Shown here in pieces: positions 1 to 6,337 of a stretch of DNA of 12,646 bases. The notes beneath the pieces were generated by a model. That model was not told the origin of the DNA. It saw nothing but the letters and a program-made list of their open reading frames with translations, and searched no databases. The position numbers and the translations under genes are program-made. Origin of the DNA: Flavobacteriia bacterium (GTDB lineage Bacteria > Bacteroidota > Bacteroidia > Flavobacteriales_D > Crocinitomicaceae); contig RFSL01000015.1 in NCBI GenBank assembly GCA_009923965.1, positions 1-12,646 of the forward strand, in the 5' to 3' direction. How positions within the stretch are numbered: position 1 is the stretch's first letter; every line of letters begins with the position of its first letter.

Positions 1-1964
1 GTGGTGGATGTACTGCCGAGTTGGTATCCAATCAAGGATTATTATTGACAAATCACCATTGCGGCTATTCACAAATTCAAACTCACTCTTCTTTAGAAAA
101 TGATTACTTGAAGTATGGTTTTTGGGCGAAAACAAAAAATGAAGAGTTGGCTAATCCAGGGTTAACAGCTTTAAGAATTGTTAGAATTGAAGATGTTAGT
201 CAAGCAGTATTTAGTGGAACAAGCTCTAAAAAAGATCTTGTAAAGATCCAAGAAAACATCAAAAAATTAGTTGCATTAGCAGTTACTGGAACACATTATG
301 AAGCAGAAATTAAGGCATTTAACTACGGAAATGATTATTATTTAATGGTAAAAGAAGTTTTTTTAGATGTGCGTTTTGTTGGGTCGCCGCCTAATTCAAT
401 CGGAAAGTTTGGTGGCGACACGGATAATTGGGTATGGCCTAGGCATACCGGAGATTTTTCAGTTTTTAGAATTTATGTTGGGAAAGATAATAAGCCAGCG
501 ACCTATTCAAAAGATAATAAACCATACACACCTTTACATTTTCTTCCTATTTCTTTTAAAGATAGAAAAGCTGGCGATTTTACAATGGTATATGGTTTCC
601 CTGGGCAGACAGAACAGCATGTAGTTTCATCTTATTTGAAATTTATTATCGAAAAAGAACGACCAGCAAGAATCAAAATGCGGGATCTTTCTTTAAGTGT
701 AATTGATGCCGGAATGAAAAATTCAGATTTAGTTAGGATACAATATTCAGCAAAACAAGCAAGTATTGCAAACGCCTGGAAAAAATGGATTGGGCAAATT
801 GATGGCTTAAAACAATTAGATGCCGTTTCAATCAAAATAAAGCAGGAAATAGAATACACGGATCGCGCTAAAAGTAATCCTGCATGGAATACTAAATATG
901 GCTCATTAGTTGAAAAAATGAATGAGTTAGTCGCCCAAAAATCTGACATAGAATTTCAATATGCGATGGGAGCGGAATATTTTTCATACGGACCTGAATA
1001 TTTTAAATTGGCGCGAGGAATGAATGATTTAATCTCAAATTATTCGAAATACAAGGAGAAAGGTGAATTAAAGGCAGTAATAGATAAATTGAAAATCAGT
1101 GGGGAAGGATTCTTTAAAAATTATGATGAACAAGTAGACAAAAAGATTTTTCGACTGTTGACCCTCGAATATTTTAATCAGACTTTTGCATGGAAAGAAA
1201 TAACAAAAGAACTTCCTTCTTCTATTACTGAAAATTGGCGAAAGTCTTATTCCGATAATTTAACAGAAGTCATTTATACTAAATCTATTTTTACTAACAA
1301 AGATAGATTTCTTCTCTTTTTAGATAAAATAAGTGATAAGAGCATGAAAAAACTTCAAAAAGATAAAGGATTTGAGCACTATACAAAATATATTAGCAAT
1401 TTTAAAAATAATATCGTCCCTGCTTTTCAGCTTTTTTCTGCTGAGATGACAGCACTTTTACAAGTTTATGTAGAAGGGAAACTTATAATGTTTCCAGATG
1501 CAAAGCATTGGCCAGATGCAAACAGCACCCTAAGAATTTCTTATGGAAAACTAGAAGGTTCTGCTCCAACAGATGGCATGATGTATACAGAGCACACTAC
1601 GTTAGATGGAATTGTAACAAAATACAATACTGGAAATCCAGATTTTGAATTACTGCCAAAAATGTTGGAGTTACACAAAACAAAAGATTTTGGACCTTAT
1701 GCTCAAAATGGTGAGTTATGGGTTTGTTTTACAGGTTCTAATCATACAACTGGAGGGAATTCAGGTTCCCCAGTTTTAGATGAAAATGGGTATTTGATGG
1801 GCTTAAACTTTGATCGCACCTGGGAAAGCACTATGAGTGATTATATGTTTGATGCTAAACGCTGCCGCAATGTTGTTGTTGATATTCGCTATGTTCTTTG
1901 GGTCATGGATAAATATTCTGGTGCAAAACACATTGTAGATGAAATGACTTTAATGAAAGAATAA
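1..1964 (+). CDS. S46 dipeptidyl-peptidase, DPP11-like (5'-truncated)
   Basis: Serine exopeptidase of family S46, expected in the periplasm, removing dipeptides from the N-terminus of peptides. The frame is open to the left edge: codons from position 3 read GGCTAE and continue into LVSNQGLLLTNHHCGY, so the real start and signal peptide lie outside the window and the TTG at 21 is not a start. Counting that TTG as residue 1, the triad is His13 (in NHHC), Asp145 (in WPRHTGDFS) and Ser581 (in GGNSGSPVLD). About 653 residues are visible. Placing His at about 85, as in Porphyromonas gingivalis DPP11, predicts a full length near 720, and the 66 residues after the Ser also match that family. Eighteen residues after the Ser is Arg599 (NFDRTWE). 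An Arg here marks DPP11 (Asp/Glu at P1), whereas DPP7 has Gly. Family call is near certain; the DPP11 subtype is inferred from that residue and the spacing. Confidence 0.95.
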   Translation, partial: GGCTAELVSNQGLLLTNHHCGYSQIQTHSSLENDYLKYGFWAKTKNEELANPGLTALRIVRIEDVSQAVFSGTSSKKDLVKIQENIKKLVALAVTGTHYEAEIKAFNYGNDYYLMVKEVFLDVRFVGSPPNSIGKFGGDTDNWVWPRHTGDFSVFRIYVGKDNKPATYSKDNKPYTPLHFLPISFKDRKAGDFTMVYGFPGQTEQHVVSSYLKFIIEKERPARIKMRDLSLSVIDAGMKNSDLVRIQYSAKQASIANAWKKWIGQIDGLKQLDAVSIKIKQEIEYTDRAKSNPAWNTKYGSLVEKMNELVAQKSDIEFQYAMGAEYFSYGPEYFKLARGMNDLISNYSKYKEKGELKAVIDKLKISGEGFFKNYDEQVDKKIFRLLTLEYFNQTFAWKEITKELPSSITENWRKSYSDNLTEVIYTKSIFTNKDRFLLFLDKISDKSMKKLQKDKGFEHYTKYISNFKNNIVPAFQLFSAEMTALLQVYVEGKLIMFPDAKHWPDANSTLRISYGKLEGSAPTDGMMYTEHTTLDGIVTKYNTGNPDFELLPKMLELHKTKDFGPYAQNGELWVCFTGSNHTTGGNSGSPVLDENGYLMGLNFDRTWESTMSDYMFDAKRCRNVVVDIRYVLWVMDKYSGAKHIVDEMTLMKE

Positions 1965-1967
1965 ATT

Positions 1968-1975
1968 TATATTTG
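1968..1975 (+). promoter_or_regulatory. Possible Bacteroidota -7 element (TATATTTG)
   Basis: TATATTTG fits the Bacteroidota -7 consensus TAnnTTTG and lies 21 bases before the ATG of the GT2 gene, just after the peptidase stop. I see no good TTTG -33 element 19-21 bases upstream, so this may be a chance match in AT-rich DNA. Confidence 0.3.
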
Positions 1976-1996
1976 CTTTTTTAATTTTTTAGTTTG

Positions 1997-3928
1997 ATGA
2001 ATATTTACTTCCACAAAATTATTTTTTCTTGCTTTTTATCGCTTTTTATCGCTGAAATATCTGCTAAAACAGATAGCCTTTCCTCTAATGAGATATGCAA
2101 GGTTATTAAAGGTCAGTTAGCTGATTTTAGAACTAAAAATGATGCTGAGGAAGTAGAAATAAATTTAAAGTCGCTGGTAACAGGGAAAATTTTCAGCACT
2201 GAAACTGATGAGGAAGGACATTTTTATTTTTACAAAATTCCAATTGGAAAATGCTCCCTAAGCATTGTTGACAAGGATTATCGACCAGAAAGTTTTACTT
2301 TTGAAACAGATACAGTTCATCATTTAAAGAGATATGATTTTTCTGAGCCTTTTAAAGTTAATTTGAAGGTTTCGTGGATGTTTAATTGGGGAGATCGTAC
2401 GATTATGCTGAAATCAGGTAAAAAGTATGTTCAAGAACATTATTGGTCGCATTTGTTGGCAAAAATAATACTAGGAATTTACTCCGCTTGTTTAATTCTA
2501 ATTTTCTATTACAGTTGCATACAAATGACGCTTGCAATCGCTTATGTGAAAAACCGTAAAAAAAGAAAATTAGAGAAAATACCACTATTTGATTCTAAAA
2601 ATGCTCCAAAAGTTACAATTCAACTTCCGATGTATAACGAAATGTATGTTGCCGAGCGAATTATCGAAACTGCGGCAGCCTTTGATTATCCGAGAGATAA
2701 ATTTCAAATTCAAGTTTTGGATGATTCAACAGATGAAACCAAAGATATTATTGCAGCTAAAGTGGCTGATTTAGCTGCTACAGGCTTGAATATTCAACAC
2801 ATTCATAGAATTGATCGAACAGGATACAAAGCAGGAGCTTTAGATGATGCTATGGATCGTGTTCAAGGTGAATTTATCGCAATTTTCGATGCTGATTTTG
2901 TCCCAGACAAAGATTTTTTAATCCGAACTATGCCTTATTTCAAAGAAGGAATTGGTGTTGTTCAATCACGATGGGGACATTTAAATAAAAACTATTCCTT
3001 GTTGACAGAACTTCAAGCATTTGGATTAAATGGTCATTTTGCAATCGAGCAAGGTGGAAGAAATGCTTCTGGTCATTTTATTAATTTTAACGGAACTGCA
3101 GGAATTTGGCGGAAAACATGTATTGAAGAAGCAGGAGGCTGGGAACATGATACGCTCACTGAAGATTTAGATCTAAGTTACAGGGCTCAAATGCGTGGAT
3201 GGAAATTTAAATATTTAGAGGATGTAGAATCTCCGGCTGAATTACCGATAACAATGTCGGCTTTAAAAAGTCAGCAACATAGATGGATGAAAGGTGGAGC
3301 TGAATGCTTCATAAAAATGTGGAAAAGTTTAATAACCTTCCCAGGAGTAAAGTTTTCCGACCGTATTCATGGTTTTGCCCATTTGTTTAATTCTTCAGTT
3401 TTTGTATTTATTTTAATCTTATCAATTTTAAGTCTTTTTGTTCTACACATTAAAGATTCTTTTTCTGACTTAAACTGGTTTATTCAATTTGGGGCTTTCT
3501 TTATTGCCAGCACCCTATTTCTTTCTTTTTATTATTGGCATTCTTGGAGGGATAAAAAAGGGCCATTTTTAAATGATTTATTTCGATTTATAGGTCGTTT
3601 TATTCAATTTTTAACGGTCTCAATGGCACTTTCATTGAGCAATGCTGTTGCAGTTATTGAAGGATATTTAGGAATCAAAAGTTCTTTTGTCAGGACACCA
3701 AAATTTAATGTCTTAATCAAAACTGAATTTAAAGGAAATAAATACGATAAAAAAAGTCTTTCTCTTATTAATATTTTAGAAGGCTTACTAATGTTAGTTT
3801 TTGGATTTACAGCGGTACAAAGGGCTGTTTATGGCGATTTGGGAATGGTTCCTTTTCATCTTATGTTGACTTGTGGATATGGAATTATCTTCTTTTCAAC
3901 TCTCAAAGAAAATCGCAGTCAAGGATAA
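1997..3928 (+). CDS. Membrane GT2 glycosyltransferase (cellulose-synthase-like) with N-terminal beta-sandwich domain
   Basis: Processive-type family 2 glycosyltransferase of the inner membrane, likely polymerising or transferring a nucleotide-sugar-derived residue onto an envelope glycan or lipid; the product is unknown. I chose the ATG at 1997 (643 aa) over the TTG just before it. Residues 1-23 are a hydrophobic signal-like segment. Residues about 30-125 look like a carboxypeptidase-regulatory/prealbumin-like beta-sandwich (TDEEGHFYFYKIPIGKCSLS). A membrane helix follows at about 152-183. The cytoplasmic catalytic domain at about 204-435 has all GT2 signatures: VLDDSTDE (240-247), FDAD (297-300), TEDLD (388-392) and QQHRW (426-430). 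Four or five further hydrophobic segments fill about 460-634. An out-then-in topology fits this order. Close Bacteroidota relatives, as I recall them, are about 490 aa and start near the residue-152 helix, so the first 150 residues look like an added domain. Confidence 0.9.
   Translation: MNIYFHKIIFSCFLSLFIAEISAKTDSLSSNEICKVIKGQLADFRTKNDAEEVEINLKSLVTGKIFSTETDEEGHFYFYKIPIGKCSLSIVDKDYRPESFTFETDTVHHLKRYDFSEPFKVNLKVSWMFNWGDRTIMLKSGKKYVQEHYWSHLLAKIILGIYSACLILIFYYSCIQMTLAIAYVKNRKKRKLEKIPLFDSKNAPKVTIQLPMYNEMYVAERIIETAAAFDYPRDKFQIQVLDDSTDETKDIIAAKVADLAATGLNIQHIHRIDRTGYKAGALDDAMDRVQGEFIAIFDADFVPDKDFLIRTMPYFKEGIGVVQSRWGHLNKNYSLLTELQAFGLNGHFAIEQGGRNASGHFINFNGTAGIWRKTCIEEAGGWEHDTLTEDLDLSYRAQMRGWKFKYLEDVESPAELPITMSALKSQQHRWMKGGAECFIKMWKSLITFPGVKFSDRIHGFAHLFNSSVFVFILILSILSLFVLHIKDSFSDLNWFIQFGAFFIASTLFLSFYYWHSWRDKKGPFLNDLFRFIGRFIQFLTVSMALSLSNAVAVIEGYLGIKSSFVRTPKFNVLIKTEFKGNKYDKKSLSLINILEGLLMLVFGFTAVQRAVYGDLGMVPFHLMLTCGYGIIFFSTLKENRSQG
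2031..2050 (+). repeat. Perfect 10-bp tandem duplication in signal-peptide codons
   Basis: GCTTTTTATC occurs twice in a row, followed by a further GCT, inside the signal-like segment of the GT2 gene. The unit is not a multiple of three, so loss or gain of one copy would shift the frame about 15 codons into the gene. Two copies is the minimum for a tandem repeat and may be chance. Confidence 0.9.
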
Positions 3929-3969
3929 AATTACATAGTGATAAATTTTTCGTCTCACTTCCCAAAATC

Positions 3970-3998
3970 AAAAAAGCCTTTATTACTCCCTTTTTTTT
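3970..3998 (+). terminator. Possible weak A/T-rich terminator after the GT2 gene
   Basis: AAAAAAG (3970-3976) can pair with CTTTTTT (3990-3996) across a 13-base loop, and the T-run continues to 3998. The stem has a single G-C pair, so it is a poor intrinsic terminator. The T-run may instead simply flank the cysS promoter. Confidence 0.2.
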
Positions 3999-4010
3999 AC
4001 ATTTGTAAAA
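3995..4010 (+). promoter_or_regulatory. cysS: Possible cysS promoter -7 element inside an inverted repeat
   Basis: TACATTTG at 3998-4005 matches the TAnnTTTG -7 consensus and sits 18 bases before the cysS ATG, implying a very short leader. It lies in an inverted repeat, TTTTAC-ATTT-GTAAAA (3995-4010), that could form a small hairpin or be a protein site. No clear -33 TTTG is visible, so the promoter call is modest. Confidence 0.4.
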
Positions 4011-4023
4011 GGAAATAATAGTT

Positions 4024-5490
4024 ATGACTGAGAGAAAAGGATTTTTACAAATTTACAATACGCTTTCTGGTAAAAAAGAAAAATTTGAGCCACTACACGA
4101 AAATTTTGTGGGAATGTATGTTTGTGGGCCTACGCTTTACAGCGAACCTCACATGGGGAATATGCGAACCTTTATTAATTTTGACTTGATATATCGGTAT
4201 TTATTACACCTAAACTATGAGGTAAAATATGTGCGAAATATTACAGATGCTGGACATATAACAAATAGTGCTGGAGATGAAGTTGATAGTATTGGAAAAG
4301 CAGCACGCTTGGAGCAAATGCAACCTCTTGAAATTGTATACAAGTACAATTTAAATTTTTTAGAGCTCCAACGAATTTACAATCTATTAATGCCGAGTAT
4401 TGAGCCAACTGCTACCGCTCATATTCAAGAGCAAATTGAGATAATCGAACAAATTATATCCAATGGATATGCTTATTTAATAAATGGTTCAGTCTATTTT
4501 GACACGAAAAAATACATGCAAGATTTTGACTATGGAATCCTAAGTGGCAGGAAGGTTGATGAATTAGAAAATGAAACTCGGGTCTTAAACGCACAAGAAG
4601 AAAAGCGTTTTTTTGCTGATTTTGCCCTTTGGAAAAAAGCTGGAGCAGATGACATGCAAATTTGGCGCTCACCTTGGGGAAATGGAAATCCTGGTTGGCA
4701 CATAGAATGTACTGCCATGAGCACAAAATACCTTGGAAAACACTTTGATATACATGGTGGCGGAATGGATTTAAAATTCCCGCATCACGAAGATGAAATC
4801 GCTCAAAGTTGTAGCTCCCTTGGGTGTAACCCTGCAAAATATTGGATGCATGCAAATATGCTGAATGTTAATGGTCAAAAAATGAGTAAATCTTTAGGGA
4901 ATTTCTTTCTCCCTATGGAAATAATAGCAGGAGAAACAGCACTCTTTAAAAAAGCATATTCTGCTGATGTTATAAGGTTTTTTATGATGCAAGCACATTA
5001 TCGTAGTACTTTAGATTTTACTGAAGATGCTTTAAATGCCGCTGAGAAAGGATACGAGAGATTAATGGAAAGCTTGTCGTTATTAGAAAATGTGTCATGC
5101 AATGATTCTTCGTCTTTAGAAGTCAAAAAACTCGTAGATAGTTTCTATTCCGCAATGAATGATGACTTCAATGCACCAATTTTAATCGCCAACTTATTTG
5201 AGGCGGTGAAGCAAATTAATTTATTGACAGAAGGGAAAATCACCTGTACAATTCAAGACAAAGAAGAATTAAAAAATCAATTAGGTGGATTTATCTTTAA
5301 TGTTTTAGGTCTAAAAGGAAATAGGACTAATTCAGATGGCAAATTAAATCCTGTTATGGATTTAGTACTTGATTTGCGACAAGAAGCTAGAAGTAAAAAA
5401 GATTGGTCTACATCTGATAAAATTCGCGATGGACTCGCTGCGGCAGGAATTGAAGTGAAAGATGGAAATAACGAGACAACTTGGCGTTAA
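4024..5490 (+). CDS. cysS: Cysteinyl-tRNA synthetase
   Basis: Class I aminoacyl-tRNA synthetase that activates cysteine with ATP and charges tRNA-Cys in the cytoplasm; essential for translation. The 488-residue length is normal for the family. The HIGH-type signature is HMGN at 43-46, after MYVCGPTLYSEP, and the KMSKS loop is intact at 286-290 (GQKMSKSLGN). The four zinc ligands that select cysteine are all visible: Cys34, Cys229 (in WHIECTAMS), His254 and Glu258 (in FPHHEDEIAQS), with the same 229/254/258 spacing as the E. coli enzyme. The C-terminal helical anticodon-recognition part runs from about 340 to the end. The ATG start fits the family N-terminus (LQIYNTLSGKKEKFEP). The gene appears to be its own transcription unit. 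Its stop codon overlaps the stop of the convergent DUF3050 gene. Confidence 0.98.
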   Translation: MTERKGFLQIYNTLSGKKEKFEPLHENFVGMYVCGPTLYSEPHMGNMRTFINFDLIYRYLLHLNYEVKYVRNITDAGHITNSAGDEVDSIGKAARLEQMQPLEIVYKYNLNFLELQRIYNLLMPSIEPTATAHIQEQIEIIEQIISNGYAYLINGSVYFDTKKYMQDFDYGILSGRKVDELENETRVLNAQEEKRFFADFALWKKAGADDMQIWRSPWGNGNPGWHIECTAMSTKYLGKHFDIHGGGMDLKFPHHEDEIAQSCSSLGCNPAKYWMHANMLNVNGQKMSKSLGNFFLPMEIIAGETALFKKAYSADVIRFFMMQAHYRSTLDFTEDALNAAEKGYERLMESLSLLENVSCNDSSSLEVKKLVDSFYSAMNDDFNAPILIANLFEAVKQINLLTEGKITCTIQDKEELKNQLGGFIFNVLGLKGNRTNSDGKLNPVMDLVLDLRQEARSKKDWSTSDKIRDGLAAAGIEVKDGNNETTWR

Positions 5491-6251
5491 GTAAGTTGCT
5501 TTTGAACACCATCCCAAAGTCTTACTCTATAGAGCAAGGCAAGTTTCGCACTCTCTAAAACCTCATCCCATTTTTTAGCATCGTCTTTACACAATTCATC
5601 AATCATTTTAAGAGAAATTGGTCCATGGTCACCTCCATCAATTTCAATATGTCTTTCTAGATAATAAAGCAACTTAGAAATATCTTCTTGACCATTCTCT
5701 TTCATTTCACGAAGGATTTCAATAAACATATCTGGAATTAAGTCTTCTCTTCCAAAGGTAAATATTGAAGCGATTTTGTGTAATTCTTCTGTTTCTATCA
5801 TGGAAAAAGTAAAGCGAACAAACTCTTTTGTTTCTTCTTGAATATTTACAAAAGATAAAGCCGAAGTAACAGAGTATCCATCTTCAACAAAAGCAATAAG
5901 TTTTTTTATTTCTGTTGTTTTTGCACCAATTTGTTCCATTGCTTCTAGGTACAATTCAAAATGACTCGCAACCTTTCCATTGTCATCCATGTCACTTTCT
6001 TCTCCAAGTACAATTTCATTAATAAATCTTCTAGTTGTTGGACTTCCAACAGGCGACCATGGAACCTCAACAGATGTAAGTCCGCGTTGCAATGATTTTA
6101 GAAGACTCATAAAATCCCACACAGCAAAAATATGCTGCTCCATAAATCTTTGAAAATCTTCTACGGTTTTAATTTTAGCATACATTTTATGCTGAATAAG
6201 TTTTTCGCGCAGAGGTGAAATTTCTTGCTGAATTTTATCGAGAGGATTCAT
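5487..6251 (-). CDS. DUF3050 family protein
   Basis: Cytoplasmic protein of the uncharacterised DUF3050 family, 254 aa from the ATG at 6251. An in-frame TTG at 6275 would add eight lysine/arginine-rich residues but is unlikely to be used. The N-terminus (MNPLDKIQQEISPLREKL) and the blocks MEQHIFAVWDFMSLLKSLQ (37-55), VPWSPVG (63-69), RRFINEIVLGEESD (74-87) and ERHIEIDGGDHGPIS (199-213) are what I recall as family hallmarks. No signal peptide or membrane segment is present, and the chain looks mostly helical. From memory, the family is placed in the haem-oxygenase-like fold superfamily. Candidate metal ligands would be His40, Glu84/85, His97, Glu199, His201, Asp205 and His209, but this is inference. 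It lies 86 bases downstream of aspS on the same strand and overlaps the cysS stop by 4 bases. Its function is unknown. Confidence 0.88.
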   Translation of the reverse strand: MNPLDKIQQEISPLREKLIQHKMYAKIKTVEDFQRFMEQHIFAVWDFMSLLKSLQRGLTSVEVPWSPVGSPTTRRFINEIVLGEESDMDDNGKVASHFELYLEAMEQIGAKTTEIKKLIAFVEDGYSVTSALSFVNIQEETKEFVRFTFSMIETEELHKIASIFTFGREDLIPDMFIEILREMKENGQEDISKLLYYLERHIEIDGGDHGPISLKMIDELCKDDAKKWDEVLESAKLALLYRVRLWDGVQKQLT

Positions 6252-6295
6252 TCTAATTCTTTTTATTTTTAACAAAAATCAAGGATAAAAAGTTT

Positions 6296-6322
6296 AAAAA
6301 AACCTGATAATTTATCATTTTT
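6296..6322 (-). terminator. Possible weak terminator downstream of aspS
   Basis: On the minus strand TGATA-AAT-TATCA (6317-6305) forms a short A/T hairpin followed by GG and seven T (6302-6296), with a run of A before it. It could end aspS transcription before the DUF3050 gene. The palindrome is also followed by TTTTT on the plus strand. The stem has only two G-C pairs, so support is weak. Confidence 0.3.
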
Positions 6323-6337
6323 AGATATGAATTTCTA

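Noticed and set aside
21..23. TTG at 21 as the start of the S46 peptidase
   Set aside because: The frame is open upstream to the window edge and encodes GGCTAE, part of the conserved family block before the catalytic His.
481..530. Repeated KDNKP segment in the S46 peptidase
   Set aside because: Two short copies in a surface region that commonly has this composition in the family; no sign of a functional repeat.
632..949. Antisense open frame of 105 codons inside the S46 peptidase gene
   Set aside because: It lies fully within a well-supported gene, its translation has no family motif and no start context; a shadow frame.
4454..4855. Antisense open frames inside cysS, up to 133 codons
   Set aside because: The sequence is opposite the zinc-ligand region of cysS, and the His/Phe/Cys-rich translation looks like reverse-complement coding.
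6252..6275. In-frame TTG at 6275 as start of the DUF3050 gene
   Set aside because: It would add MLKIKRIR, which lacks family support as I recall it, while the ATG at 6251 gives the usual MNxLxxIxxxIxPLR start.
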